From NCBI RefSeq assembly GCF_004362525.1, contig NZ_SNXS01000015.1, forward strand, positions 1 to 64,000: a DNA stretch of 64,000 bases, in the 5' to 3' direction. The DNA comes from Roseateles toxinivorans. Lineage in GTDB: Bacteria; Pseudomonadota; Gammaproteobacteria; Burkholderiales; Burkholderiaceae_C. This document shows, one piece after another, positions 46,272 to 55,691 of the stretch. Position numbers and translations under genes: made by a program. Below the pieces are notes generated by a model. It did no database searches. It saw only the letters and a program-made list of their open reading frames with translations, and was not told the origin of the DNA. Position 1 is the stretch's first letter; each line of letters opens with the position of its first letter.

Positions 46272-47481
46272 GGGCGAAGGCTCCCTGTTGTTCGAGTGTC
46301 GCGCGCTCGGCGGCGCCTATGCCCAGTTCGGCCAGCACTTCGTCGGTGTGCTCGCCCAGCAGCGGCGGGTGGCGGCGCACCTGCTGCGGCGTGCCCGAGA
46401 GCTTGACCGCAAAGCCGATGTTCGGCACCGTGCCCTCGACCGGGTGGCCTATCTCCATGCGCATCTGACGCACCCGGCCATGCTCGCCCTCGAAGGCCTC
46501 GGGGTAGCTGAGGATGGGCCCGGCCGGTATGCCGGCGGCCAGCAGGGTCTCCACCCAGTAGTCGCTGGTCTGCTGCTTGAAGCTCCGCTCCAGCTCGGCC
46601 ACCAGCGCCAGCCGGTGCTGCAGGCGCAGCGAGACGGTGGCAAAGCGCTCGTCGTCCAGCAGCTCGCGTCGCCCCAAGGTCAGGCACAGCTGGTGCCAGA
46701 GCTTCTGGTTGGTCGCACCCATCACGAAGTGGCCGTCCGCGCAGGCCATGGCCTGATAGGGCGCGCTCATGCGGTTGGCCGTGCCCAGGGGCTCGGGTGG
46801 GCGGCCGGTGCCCCAGTACTCCGACATGTCCCAGATCGAGAAGGCCATCGCCGAGTCGAACAGCGAGGCGTCGATGTACTGGCCCTGGCCGGTGGCCTTG
46901 CTGCCGATGTGGGCGGCCAGCATCGCATAGGTGGCGAACAGCGCGCAGCCGATGTCGGCCACCGGCACGCCGGCCTTGACCGGGGGGCCGCCGGGGTAGC
47001 CGGTGACGCTCATCACGCCGGACATGGCCTGGGCCATCAGATCGAAGCCCGGCCTATTCGCCCAGGGCCCGGTCTGGCCGAAGCCTGAGATGCTGACGTA
47101 GACCAGACGCGGGTTGATCTTCTGGCAGTCCTCGTACGAGATGCCCAGCCGCTTCATCACCCCGGGCCGGTAGTTCTCGACCAGGATGTCGGCGCTCTCC
47201 ACCAGCTTGAACAGCAGCGCCCGCCCCGCCTCGGACTTCAGGTTCAGGGTCACGCTGCGCTTGTTGCGGTTCATGTTCAGGAAGCCCATGCTGTCGCTTC
47301 CCTTCATCTTGAAGCCCATGGCGCCGCGGGTCTGGTCGCCACCCTTGGGCGGTTCGATCTTGATCACGTCGGCGCCCATATCGCCCAGCAGCATGCACGC
47401 ATAGGGACCGGCCATGACCTGGCTGACGTCGAGCACCCGCACGCCGGCCAGCGGCTGAGGGCGTTCAGGCTGAGTTGTCAT
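46261..47481 (-). CDS. CaiB/BaiF family CoA-transferase
   Basis: The 406-residue type III CoA-transferase has the N-terminal LAGVRVLDVSQVMAGPYACMLLGDMGADVIKIEPP, the active-site aspartate in PVADIGCALFATYAML, and the C-terminal HTDEVLAELG. It moves CoA from a donor thioester to a carboxylic acid. The ATG at 47481 overlaps the stop of the Bug gene by four bases. With the following crotonase and upstream carboxylate binding protein it suggests uptake and activation of an unknown acid. Confidence 0.92.
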   Translation of the reverse strand: MTTQPERPQPLAGVRVLDVSQVMAGPYACMLLGDMGADVIKIEPPKGGDQTRGAMGFKMKGSDSMGFLNMNRNKRSVTLNLKSEAGRALLFKLVESADILVENYRPGVMKRLGISYEDCQKINPRLVYVSISGFGQTGPWANRPGFDLMAQAMSGVMSVTGYPGGPPVKAGVPVADIGCALFATYAMLAAHIGSKATGQGQYIDASLFDSAMAFSIWDMSEYWGTGRPPEPLGTANRMSAPYQAMACADGHFVMGATNQKLWHQLCLTLGRRELLDDERFATVSLRLQHRLALVAELERSFKQQTSDYWVETLLAAGIPAGPILSYPEAFEGEHGRVRQMRMEIGHPVEGTVPNIGFAVKLSGTPQQVRRHPPLLGEHTDEVLAELGIGAAERATLEQQGAFAHEL

Positions 47482-48443
47482 GCGTCCACCTTGACGTTGG
47501 CGTCTTTCACCACCTTGGCCCATTTGCGCGACTCGGCCTGCATGAAGGCACCGAACTTGTCGGCCGAGCCGCCGCCGTCCTCGGCGCCGTACTGGCCGAA
47601 ACGTTCCACCACATCGGCCATGGCCAGCACCTTGTTGACGTCTTCGTTGATGCGGCGCACGGTGGCCACCGGCAGCTTGGCCGGGCCGACCAGGCCGTAC
47701 CAGGTGGTGGCCTCGAAACCGGGGAAGCCGGATTCGGCCATCGTCGGCACGCTGGCATGGCCGGGGCTGCGCGCCAGCCGTGTCTGCGCGATGGCAATTG
47801 CCTTGCCGCTCTTCACATGGGGGGTGGCGGCGGTCATGGTGTCGAAGCTGTACTGGATCTGGCCGCCCATCAGGTCGGTCAGCATCGGGCCCGAGCCCTT
47901 GTAGGGCACATGGATGGCGTCGACACCGGCGGCCAGCTTGAACATCTCCAGGGCCAGGTGTTGCGCCGAACCGTTGCCGGCCGAGCCGAAACCGATCTTG
48001 CCCGGGTTCTTGCGGCACAGCTCGACCACGTCCTTGACGCTGCGTGCCGGTTGCTGATCGCCGCAGATCAGCAGATTGGGCGTCACACCGACCAGGGCGA
48101 TCGGCGAGAAGTCGCGTTCGGCCACGTAGGGCATCTTCGGGAAGATGGCCGGGGCGATGGCATGGCTGTTGATATGGGCCATCAGCAGGGTCAGGCCGTC
48201 TGGCGCCTGCTTGGACACATAGTCGGCGGCGATCACGCCGGTGGCGCCGGCGCGGTTCTCGACCAGCACCTGGGTACCCCACATCGTCGACAGCTTCTGC
48301 GCCATCACCCGGGCCAGGATGTCGGTGCCGCCACCGGGGGCGAAGCCGACGATGATGCGCACCGGGCCGGCGGGCTGGGCGCGGATCATCGGTGCTGCCA
48401 GGCTGGCGGCAGCGGCCAGGGCGAAGGTTCTGCGTCGAATCAT
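47478..48443 (-). CDS. Bug/TctC-type carboxylate binding protein
   Basis: The 321-residue periplasmic protein has a Tat-like or Sec signal (MIRRRTFALAAAASLAAPMIRA) and the Bug signature VRIIVGFAPGGGTDILARVMAQKL. I prefer the ATG at 48443 because GGAGA lies about eight bases upstream; an ATG six codons earlier (48461) is less supported. It heads the CoA-transferase and crotonase genes and presumably binds their acid substrate. No TctAB genes are nearby. Confidence 0.88.
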   Translation of the reverse strand: MIRRRTFALAAAASLAAPMIRAQPAGPVRIIVGFAPGGGTDILARVMAQKLSTMWGTQVLVENRAGATGVIAADYVSKQAPDGLTLLMAHINSHAIAPAIFPKMPYVAERDFSPIALVGVTPNLLICGDQQPARSVKDVVELCRKNPGKIGFGSAGNGSAQHLALEMFKLAAGVDAIHVPYKGSGPMLTDLMGGQIQYSFDTMTAATPHVKSGKAIAIAQTRLARSPGHASVPTMAESGFPGFEATTWYGLVGPAKLPVATVRRINEDVNKVLAMADVVERFGQYGAEDGGGSADKFGAFMQAESRKWAKVVKDANVKVDA

Positions 48444-48516
48444 GTGCGTGTCTCCGGACATCCCGCTGGCTGCGGTGCCTGCGGACTATCCGACGCCGCC
48501 GCCCCGGCGGCCATCG

Positions 48517-49467
48517 CTATTTGGCCGAACCTGCGTTCGCGTTTTGCGATGACGCCAGCACCGCGAGCACGCCGCGCGCCGCCGTCGACAGGGCCTCGGG
48601 GGCCTGCAGGCAGAGCAGGAACTGGCGCAGTGCCCAGGACTCGTGGATGGGAATGCGGCGCAGGCCCGGCGAGCGGGCGATCGCCGCGGCCACGGCCATC
48701 GGCATCACCGCGATGCCGGCGCCCTGGGCCACCATCGCGGCCATGCTGTCGAAGCTGCTGACCCGGGTGCGCATGCGCAGCACCCGGCCGGCCTCGGCGG
48801 CATGACGGGCCAGCGCGATGGCGATGGCCGAGCCTTCCTCCAGGCCTATCAATTCCCAGGGCAGGATGTCCTCAAGCGTCACGCTGGCCAGGGCGCCCAG
48901 CGCATGGTCGCGCGGCGCCAGCACGATCAGCCGGTCTTCGCGATAGGGCTGGGTGGCCCATTCGACCGGGCCCATCGTCGCCTCGAAGATGCCCAGGTCG
49001 GCGGCATGGCGGTCCATCGCCTGGAGCACGCCCTGGCTGTTCATCTCCTGCAGCTCGATGCGCACGCCCGGGCAGGCCTGGGCGCAGCGCTGCAGATCGG
49101 CGGGCAGGAACTGCAGCACCACCGACTTGCAGGCGGCGATGCGCACCACCCCCTTGACGCCATGGCGGTAGGACGCCGCCTCGTCCTGCATGCGGCTGGC
49201 GGTGTGCAGGATGCTGCGCGCATGGACCAGCAGCGCGCGGCCGGCCTCGGTCAGCGCCATGCCGTGGGGGCGGCGCTCGAACAGCGGCAGGCCGAACTGG
49301 GTCTCCAGGTCCTGGATGCGCCGCGACACCGCCGCGCCGGCCAGGGCCAGCCGCTCCGAGGCCTTGGTCACCCCGCCCAGCTCGGCCGTGGCGACGAAGA
49401 CCTTCATCGAGGTCAGATCGAACTGGAGTTGCGCCGGCGGCCGGCCCTGCGCGGCGTCTTTGGCCAT
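48517..49467 (-). CDS. LysR family transcriptional regulator
   Basis: The 316-residue regulator has the winged helix LTSMKVFVATAELGGVTKASERLALAGAAVSRRIQDLETQFGLPLFERR and a PBP-like sensor domain. It sits in the same direction between the VOC gene (7 bases upstream) and the Bug gene (73 bases downstream), so it may be part of the operon that it controls. The start is the ATG at 49467; an upstream in-frame extension overlaps the VOC gene. Confidence 0.88.
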   Translation of the reverse strand: MAKDAAQGRPPAQLQFDLTSMKVFVATAELGGVTKASERLALAGAAVSRRIQDLETQFGLPLFERRPHGMALTEAGRALLVHARSILHTASRMQDEAASYRHGVKGVVRIAACKSVVLQFLPADLQRCAQACPGVRIELQEMNSQGVLQAMDRHAADLGIFEATMGPVEWATQPYREDRLIVLAPRDHALGALASVTLEDILPWELIGLEEGSAIAIALARHAAEAGRVLRMRTRVSSFDSMAAMVAQGAGIAVMPMAVAAAIARSPGLRRIPIHESWALRQFLLCLQAPEALSTAARGVLAVLASSQNANAGSAK

Positions 49468-49474
49468 GGGTCGC

Positions 49475-49915
49475 TCAGGCCCGGTCCCAGCCGTCGTGGC
49501 GGTCGCGCCGCTCCTGGCGGTAGTTGGTGACCTCCAGCCGCACGCCGTCCGGGTCTGTGAAGAAGGTCGCCCAGTAGTCGGGGGCGTAGTCGGGATAGTT
49601 CTTGGCCGGTGTCGCGGCAATGCCGGCGGCGATCAGCTGCTCGGCAACAGCCTGCACATCGGCGATGTTGTCCACCCGCAGGCAGAAATGGTGCAGGCCC
49701 GGGGCATAGGGCTCGTGCGGGGTCTGGACGCGTGCCGGCCGCAGCACGAAGCCGAACAGCCGGTTGTAGTACTGCACATGGGGCTCGCCGCCCAGCGTGA
49801 AGCGGTTCTTGCGAAAGCCCAGCGTCTGCATCAGCACCTGGTCATAGAAGGCCTCCGAGCGCGCGGGGTCGGACACGGTGATGTAGATGTGGTCGATGCC
49901 GGTGACTTCGGCCAT
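49475..49915 (-). CDS. VOC family protein
   Basis: The 146-residue glyoxalase/dioxygenase-fold protein has HIYITVSDPARSEAFYDQVLM with the first His ligand, LHHFCLRVDNIADV in the middle and FFTDPDGVRLEVTNY with the Glu ligand. Its ATG directly follows the stop of the rhodanese gene (TAAATG). Operon context with CoA-transferase and crotonase suggests a catabolic role, such as epimerase or lyase, but this is unproven. Confidence 0.85.
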   Translation of the reverse strand: MAEVTGIDHIYITVSDPARSEAFYDQVLMQTLGFRKNRFTLGGEPHVQYYNRLFGFVLRPARVQTPHEPYAPGLHHFCLRVDNIADVQAVAEQLIAAGIAATPAKNYPDYAPDYWATFFTDPDGVRLEVTNYRQERRDRHDGWDRA

Positions 49916-50311
49916 TTACATCTGCTCCCAAGGCAGGCCGTCATGGCGCCAGCCGTTCAGGCTGCCGCGGCGGAAGTTCTCGTCCAGCTCGCCCTCGAAG
50001 CCGTGCACCACGTTCACCACCTCGGTGAAGCCGGCCGCCTCCAGCGCCTCGCCGGCCGGAATCGTGCGCCTTCCCGAGCGGCACAGCAGCACCACCGGCT
50101 TGCTCAGGTCGCCACCGGCTTCTCGAGTCACCTGGCGGGCGAACTGGGCCGCATCCACCTGCATCTCGGGGTATTCGTACCAGGGCACATGGACGACGCC
50201 GGGCGGGTGGCCCACATAGAGGTATTCGATCTCCATGCGGACATCGACGAACAGGGCATCCGGGTGCTCGGCCAGGTATTGATGGGCTTCTTTGGGCAGC
50301 AGATGCTTCAT
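49916..50311 (-). CDS. Single-domain rhodanese-like protein
   Basis: The 131-residue protein has one rhodanese domain with the active-site loop VVLLCRSGRRT, whose cysteine would carry the persulfide, and DVRMEIEYLYVGHPPGVVHVPW upstream. It probably transfers sulfur to cyanide or protein thiols. It is the first gene of the leftward set and is divergent from metH with only 42 bases between the starts, so promoters must overlap. Confidence 0.87.
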   Translation of the reverse strand: MKHLLPKEAHQYLAEHPDALFVDVRMEIEYLYVGHPPGVVHVPWYEYPEMQVDAAQFARQVTREAGGDLSKPVVLLCRSGRRTIPAGEALEAAGFTEVVNVVHGFEGELDENFRRGSLNGWRHDGLPWEQM

Positions 50312-50353
50312 GGATTCCTGTGGGGTTTTGACTGACTTGCTAGGATGCCGGAC

Positions 50354-51412
50354 ATGAACGCATCGCCCAACCCTCGTTACACCCGCGCCGCCGCCCTGCC
50401 TGGCATTCTGCAACAACGCATCGTCGTGCTCGACGGCGCCATGGGCACGATGATCCAGCGCTACAAGCTGGGCGAGGGCGATTACCGCGGCACGCGCTTT
50501 GCCGACCATGGCAAGGACCTGAAGGGCAATAACGAGCTCCTGCAGTTCACCCGCCCCGATGTGATCAGCGAGATCCACGAGCAATACCTGGCCGCCGGTG
50601 CCGACATCATCGAGACCAATACCTTCGGCGCGACCACGGTGGCGCAGGAGGACTATGAGCTGGCCCATGTGGCGCGCGAGATGAATGTGGTGGCCGCCCG
50701 GCTGGCCCGCGCCGCCTGCGACAAGTTCAGCACCCCGGATCGCCCCCGCCTGGTGGCCGGCGCCCTGGGCCCGACGCCGCGCACCGCCAGCATCAGCCCC
50801 GATGTCAATGACCCCGGCGCCCGCAATGTGGACTTCGACACGCTGCGCGCCGCCTACTACGAACAGGCCAGCGGCCTGCTGGAGGGGGGGGCCGACCTGT
50901 TCCTGGTCGAGACCATCTTCGACACGCTGAATGCCAAGGCCGCGATCTTCGCGCTCGACGAGCTGATGGAAGACACCGGTGAACGCCTGCCGGTGATCAT
51001 CTCCGGCACGGTGACCGATGCCTCGGGCCGCATCCTGTCGGGCCAGACGGTGACCGCCTTCTGGCACTCGGTGCGCCACGCCCGGCCGATCGCCATCGGC
51101 CTGAACTGCGCGCTGGGCGCGACCCTGATGCGCCCCTACATCGAGGAGCTTGCCAAGGTGGCCGGCGACACGTTCGTGAGCTGCTATCCGAACGCCGGCC
51201 TGCCCAACCCGATGAGCGACACCGGCTTCGACGAAACCCCGGAAGTGACCGGCGCGCAGATGGAAGAGTTCGCCCGCAGCGGCTTCCTGAACATCGTCGG
51301 CGGCTGCTGCGGCACGACGCCGGACCATATTGCCGCGATCGCGCAGCGGGTCTCGGCCTACAAGCCGCGGCTGCGGGGCCAGAAGATGTTCAGCGATTTG
51401 TTGGCGGCGTGA
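50354..51412 (+). CDS. metH: Methionine synthase, homocysteine-binding part
   Basis: This 352-residue protein is the homocysteine S-methyltransferase module of cobalamin-dependent methionine synthase. It has [11 protein letters not shown] at the start and the zinc-ligand cysteines in GLNCALGA and GGCCGTTP. The remaining modules are in a separate gene at 52928-55672. Such a split MetH occurs in several Burkholderiales. An AGGA eight bases before the ATG at 50354 supports that start over the one at 50345. No riboswitch precedes this part, and the divergent gap is only 42 bases. Confidence 0.92.
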   Translation: MNASPNPRYTRAAALPGILQQRIVVLDGAMGTMIQRYKLGEGDYRGTRFADHGKDLKGNNELLQFTRPDVISEIHEQYLAAGADIIETNTFGATTVAQEDYELAHVAREMNVVAARLARAACDKFSTPDRPRLVAGALGPTPRTASISPDVNDPGARNVDFDTLRAAYYEQASGLLEGGADLFLVETIFDTLNAKAAIFALDELMEDTGERLPVIISGTVTDASGRILSGQTVTAFWHSVRHARPIAIGLNCALGATLMRPYIEELAKVAGDTFVSCYPNAGLPNPMSDTGFDETPEVTGAQMEEFARSGFLNIVGGCCGTTPDHIAAIAQRVSAYKPRLRGQKMFSDLLAA

Positions 51413-51419
51413 TCGGGTA

Positions 51420-51465
51420 GGCCCCGGATTGCATCCGGGCTACGGTAGCCCGGATGCAATCCGGG
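51420..51465. repeat. REP/BIME-like palindrome, copy 2
   Basis: This is the same element as at 23857-23913: arms 51423-51443 and 51445-51465 are perfect 21-base inverted copies with a one-base spacer. Each contains the CCCGGAT/ATCCGGG hairpin next to GTAG. It sits between the converging metH part and HD-GYP-like genes and could end transcription from both sides. Confidence 0.8.
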
Positions 51466-51475
51466 AAGCCAGCAG

Positions 51476-52666
51476 CTAAGACAGCTTCAAAAGCCGCTCC
51501 ATATTCAGCCGCAGCCGCAGCTCATGCGGCGCCACGCTACCCGTCACCGCCTGGGTCTGCAGGCGGGTGTCGCGCACGGCCGGTTCGCCCAGCGGCGTGC
51601 CGCTCTTGCTGACCACGCTGGCCACCAGCGGCGCATTGGCCGCGCGGCCGCGCTTCAGCACCACCGCCACCTCGCCATTGGCCAGCCGCACCAGGCAGCC
51701 CGGCGGATAGATGCCCAGCGCCTTGATCAGCGCCGCGCCGGCCTCGTCGGCCTGCTTGTTCTCGTCCAGATAGGCGGCCTGGGCCGCGGCCGAGGCGGCC
51801 AGTGCCCTGCGGTTGCGGCGCGGGCTCAGGCGCGAGCCGAACACATCGGCGCGCTGTATCAGCCGCGCCAGTTGCTGCCCGGGCGGGCGCTTGGCCAGCG
51901 GGCCGGGCACGTGAGCGTGGTGGAAGAACACAGCGTCCAGCCACAGTGGCTCATGCACGCCCAGGGTCTGCAGCAGATCCATCGAGGCCTGGGCGTGGTC
52001 GTTGATCTTGCTGCGCTGCTCGGCCGTGACCGGGTCGATCTGCTCGGCCAGCAGGTCCTGCAGGCCGGTGGTGGCGATATTCATCGTCAGCGCGGCCAGC
52101 TCCAGCGGGCGCTGCCAGTCCAGCGCCCAGGGCAGTTGCTGATAGGCCATATGGCAGGCCACCATCACCAGCATCGCGTGGCTGGCGCTGTAGTGGCGGA
52201 TGTCCAGGCTGGCCTGGTGTATCAGCTGCAACAGGCTGCCGTCGGCATCGTTCTTCAGGTGCCAGAGCATGTCTTCGCGCAGTTTCTCCAGCCGCGGCAG
52301 AAAGTCCTCCGGCTTGGGGTCGCGCAGCAGCGTGTGGGCGCGCATCTGCAGGTCGGGCCAACCGGCCACCGTCTCGGCCTTGGCGCCCTCGGCGCTGACC
52401 TTGATGTCGGGCTTGGCCTTGGCGATATTGCCCAGCAGCTGGTCCTGGCGCACCATGGCATCCATCGCCTGGGCGAATTCCTTGCGGTAGGCCTCGGACT
52501 CCTGTTCGTCCACCCACAGGCCGCGCGCCACCATGGCCTCCAGTTGGGCCTGGGAGCCTACCGTCTGGCCGCGGGCCAGCAGCAGATGGCCGGCGGCGTC
52601 GCGCAGTGCAAACGGCAGCGGGCGGCCGGGGCGCACGCTGTTGGTGGGCAGGGGGATCAGGCGCAC
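51476..52666 (-). CDS. Degenerate HD-GYP-like protein
   Basis: The 396-residue protein begins at a GTG (52666; MRLIPLPTNSVRPGRPLPFALRD), giving an N-terminal domain of about 70 residues. An HD-GYP-like helical region follows (RHYSASHAMLVMVACHMAYQ; DHAQASMDLLQ; DAVFFHHAHVPG). The catalytic HD pair is not seen: the expected LLHDIGK position reads ALTMNIATTGLQ. The HHExxDGxGYP position reads HHAHVPG. It is probably inactive as a phosphodiesterase and may act by binding. A beta-rich C-terminal domain (CLVRLANGEVAVVLKRGR) resembles that of known HD-GYP proteins. Confidence 0.65.
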   Translation of the reverse strand: MRLIPLPTNSVRPGRPLPFALRDAAGHLLLARGQTVGSQAQLEAMVARGLWVDEQESEAYRKEFAQAMDAMVRQDQLLGNIAKAKPDIKVSAEGAKAETVAGWPDLQMRAHTLLRDPKPEDFLPRLEKLREDMLWHLKNDADGSLLQLIHQASLDIRHYSASHAMLVMVACHMAYQQLPWALDWQRPLELAALTMNIATTGLQDLLAEQIDPVTAEQRSKINDHAQASMDLLQTLGVHEPLWLDAVFFHHAHVPGPLAKRPPGQQLARLIQRADVFGSRLSPRRNRRALAASAAAQAAYLDENKQADEAGAALIKALGIYPPGCLVRLANGEVAVVLKRGRAANAPLVASVVSKSGTPLGEPAVRDTRLQTQAVTGSVAPHELRLRLNMERLLKLS

Positions 52667-52769
52667 TGTGCAGTCTTGGGGGTAGTTACTGGAATTTCGG
52701 CGAGTCTGGGGCAAGCTTGAACCGATCGCAATCGTGGAATCACCCGGCCTTGCCCTAGAATTGCGCTTG

Positions 52770-52868
52770 GTCCGAGGAGCGTTGCGACAAACCGGTGAGC
52801 CGCCACAGTGCGGTGCCCGTCTTGCCAGGCTCGGACAATGGCTCCCCAGCCATGTCAACGGCGCTCAC
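52770..52868 (+). ncRNA. S-adenosylhomocysteine (SAH) riboswitch
   Basis: The leader of the metH second part contains the SAH riboswitch pattern. A P1 stem pairs GTCCGAG (52770-52776) with CTCGGAC (52830-52836), all seven bases. The conserved GAGGAGCGTTGC follows the 5' strand and GCCAGGCTCGG forms the 3' strand. A pseudoknot pairs GAGCG (52777-52781) with CGCTC (52862-52866) in the conserved AACGGCGCTCAC. Internal hairpin arms CCGC/GCGG are near 52800. The known class activates ahcY and metH-type genes when SAH accumulates, which fits the downstream gene 59 bases away. Confidence 0.88.
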
Positions 52869-52927
52869 CCGAACCCAGCAGGGCCGTGGTGAGTGTGCGG
52901 CCCTCAATACGAGTTGTAGAGGCCGCC

Positions 52928-55672
52928 ATGTCCGACGAATCCGCAAACCCCGCTACCTTGACCCCGCCGCCGATGAAGCTGTCCGGCCTGGAGCCGGTGG
53001 ACATCGGCCCCGGCACGCTGTTCGTCAATATCGGCGAGCGCACCAATGTGACCGGCTCCAAGGCCTTTGCGCGGATGATCTTGAATGGTCAGTTCGAGGA
53101 GGCGCTGGCCGTGGCGCGCCAGCAGGTCGAGAACGGCGCCCAGGTGATAGACATCAATATGGACGAGGCCATGCTGGACAGCAAGGCCGCGATGGTGCGC
53201 TTCCTGAACCTGATTGCTGGCGAGCCCGAGATCGCCCGCGTGCCCATCATGATCGACAGTTCCAAATGGAGCGTGATCGAGGCCGGCCTGAAGTGCATCC
53301 AGGGCAAGGGCATCGTCAACTCGATCTCGATGAAGGAGGGCGAGGAGGAGTTCCGCCGCCAGGCCAAGCTGGTGCGCCGCTACGGCGCCGCCGCCGTGGT
53401 GATGGCCTTCGACGAGAAGGGCCAGGCCGACACCTTCGAGCGCAAGACCGAGATCTGTGCGCGGGCCTACCGCATCCTGGTCGACGAGGTCGGCTTCCCG
53501 GCCGAGGACATCATCTTCGACCCGAATATCTTCGCCATTGCCACCGGCATCGAGGAGCACGACAACTACGCGGTCGATTTCATCAACGCCACGCGCTGGA
53601 TCAAGCAGAACCTGCCCGGCGCAAAGGTCAGCGGCGGGGTGTCGAACGTGAGCTTCAGCTTCCGCGGCAATGAGCCGGTGCGCGAGGCCATCCACACGGT
53701 GTTCCTGTACCACGCCATCCAGGCGGGCATGGACATGGGCATCGTCAACGCCGGCATGGTGGGCGTGTATGACGACCTCGATGCCGAGCTGCGCGAGCGC
53801 GTCGAGGACGTGGTGCTGAACCGCCGGCCTGATTCAGGTGAACGGCTGATCGAGGTCGCCGAGCGCGCCAAGGGCATGGCCAAGGACGACACCGCCCGCC
53901 TGGCCTGGCGTGCCGGCGATGTGGACCATCGCCTGAGCCACGCGCTGGTGCACGGCATCACCGACTTCATCACCGAAGACACCGAGGAGGCCTGGCAGGC
54001 GATACAGGCCAAGGGCGGCCGGCCGTTGCATGTCATCGAGGGCCCGTTGATGGCCGGTATGAATGTGGTCGGGGACCTGTTCGGCGCCGGCAAGATGTTC
54101 CTGCCCCAGGTGGTGAAGTCGGCACGCGTGATGAAGTCGGCCGTGGCCCATCTGCTGCCCTATATCGAGGCCGAGAAGCTGGCCATGGTGGCGGCGGGCG
54201 GCGAGGCCAAGCCCAAGGGCAAGATCGTCATCGCCACCGTCAAGGGCGATGTGCACGACATCGGCAAGAACATCGTCACCGTGGTCCTGCAGTGCAACAA
54301 CTTCGAGGTTGTGAACATGGGCGTGATGGTGGCCTGCCAGGACATCCTGGCCAAGGCCAAGGAGGAGGGGGCCGACATCATCGGCCTGTCCGGCCTGATC
54401 ACGCCCAGTCTTGAGGAAATGCAGCATGTGGCCGCCGAGATGCAGCGCGACGAGCATTTCCGCTCGCGCCAGACGCCGCTCTTGATCGGCGGCGCCACCT
54501 GCAGCCGCGTGCACACGGCGGTGAAGATCTCGCCGCACTACACCGGCCCGGTGGTCTATGTGCCCGATGCCTCGCGCAGCGTCGGCGTGTGCAGCGAGCT
54601 GCTCAGCGACGATCGCGCCGCCCAGTTCATCGCCGACCTGAAGACCGACTACGAGCAGGTGCGCCAGCTGCACGCCAGCAAGAAGCAGACGCCGATGGTC
54701 ACGCTGGCCGCGGCCCGCGCCAACAAGCATGCGGTTGACTGGACCGCCTACCAGCCGCCGGTGCCCAAGTTCATCGGCCGTCGCGTGATACGCAACTACG
54801 ACCTGGCCGAGCTGGCCGAGTACATCGACTGGGGCCCGTTCTTCCAGACCTGGGACCTGGCCGGGCCATTCCCGGCCATCCTCAAGGACGAGGTCGTCGG
54901 CGCCGAGGCCCAGCGGGTGTTCAGCGACGGCAAGCGCATGCTGCAGCGCCTGATCGCCGGCCGCTGGTTGCAGGCCAGCGGCGTGTTCGGCCTCTATCCG
55001 GCCGCCCAGGTGAACGATGACGATATCGAGATCTACACCGACGAGACGCGCAGCGAGGTGCTGATGACCTGGCATGGCCTGCGCACGCAGTCGGAGCGGC
55101 CGGTCGTCGATGGGGTCAAGCGTCCGAATCGTTGCCTGTCGGACTTCATCGCGCCCAAGGGCACGGTGCCCGACTACATCGGTCTGTTCGCCGTCACCGC
55201 CGGTCTGGGTGTCGAGAAGAAGGAGGCCCAGTTCGTCGCGGATCTGGACGACTACTCGGCCATCATGTTCAAGGCCATCGCCGACCGCCTGGCCGAGGCC
55301 TTTGCCGAGCGCCTGCACCAGCGCGTGCGCACCGAGTTCTGGGGCTACCAGACAGACGAGAGCCTCAGCAAGGAAGACCTGATCGCCGAGAAGTACCGCG
55401 GCATCCGCCCCGCACCCGGCTACCCGGCCTGCCCGGACCATCTGGTCAAGCGCGAGGTCTTCCGCGTGCTGGCACCCGAGGAAATCGGCATGGGCCTGAC
55501 CGACAGCATGGCCATGACCCCGGCCGCCAGCGTCAGCGGCTTCTACTTCGCCCACCCGGAAGCGGCCTACTTCAACGTCGGCAAGATCGCCGCCGACCAG
55601 GTGGCCGACTGGGCGCGGCGGATGGCCTTGAGCAAGGAGCTGGCGGAACGGGCGCTGGCGCCCTTGCTCTGA
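52928..55672 (+). CDS. metH: Methionine synthase, folate/cobalamin/reactivation part
   Basis: The 914-residue protein has the pterin-binding methyltetrahydrofolate domain (about 20-340; [23 protein letters not shown]), the cobalamin cap helices, the B12 domain with the His ligand motif GDVHDIGKN (near residue 440), and the AdoMet-dependent reactivation domain (about 590-900, with [12 protein letters not shown]). With the separate gene at 50354-51412 it makes a complete MetH that methylates homocysteine. It starts after an SAH riboswitch. An open frame upstream of the ATG overlaps the riboswitch and is not coding. Confidence 0.94.
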   Translation: MSDESANPATLTPPPMKLSGLEPVDIGPGTLFVNIGERTNVTGSKAFARMILNGQFEEALAVARQQVENGAQVIDINMDEAMLDSKAAMVRFLNLIAGEPEIARVPIMIDSSKWSVIEAGLKCIQGKGIVNSISMKEGEEEFRRQAKLVRRYGAAAVVMAFDEKGQADTFERKTEICARAYRILVDEVGFPAEDIIFDPNIFAIATGIEEHDNYAVDFINATRWIKQNLPGAKVSGGVSNVSFSFRGNEPVREAIHTVFLYHAIQAGMDMGIVNAGMVGVYDDLDAELRERVEDVVLNRRPDSGERLIEVAERAKGMAKDDTARLAWRAGDVDHRLSHALVHGITDFITEDTEEAWQAIQAKGGRPLHVIEGPLMAGMNVVGDLFGAGKMFLPQVVKSARVMKSAVAHLLPYIEAEKLAMVAAGGEAKPKGKIVIATVKGDVHDIGKNIVTVVLQCNNFEVVNMGVMVACQDILAKAKEEGADIIGLSGLITPSLEEMQHVAAEMQRDEHFRSRQTPLLIGGATCSRVHTAVKISPHYTGPVVYVPDASRSVGVCSELLSDDRAAQFIADLKTDYEQVRQLHASKKQTPMVTLAAARANKHAVDWTAYQPPVPKFIGRRVIRNYDLAELAEYIDWGPFFQTWDLAGPFPAILKDEVVGAEAQRVFSDGKRMLQRLIAGRWLQASGVFGLYPAAQVNDDDIEIYTDETRSEVLMTWHGLRTQSERPVVDGVKRPNRCLSDFIAPKGTVPDYIGLFAVTAGLGVEKKEAQFVADLDDYSAIMFKAIADRLAEAFAERLHQRVRTEFWGYQTDESLSKEDLIAEKYRGIRPAPGYPACPDHLVKREVFRVLAPEEIGMGLTDSMAMTPAASVSGFYFAHPEAAYFNVGKIAADQVADWARRMALSKELAERALAPLL

Positions 55673-55691
55673 GTGCGCCAGCGCTGGCCCG

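Noticed and set aside
50312-50353. A cobalamin or SAM riboswitch before the first metH part
   Set aside because: Only 42 bases separate the divergent starts and no conserved core is present.
50354-55672. Split metH as a frameshift or sequencing error
   Set aside because: The two parts are 1.5 kb apart with a complete gene on the other strand and a riboswitch before the second part.
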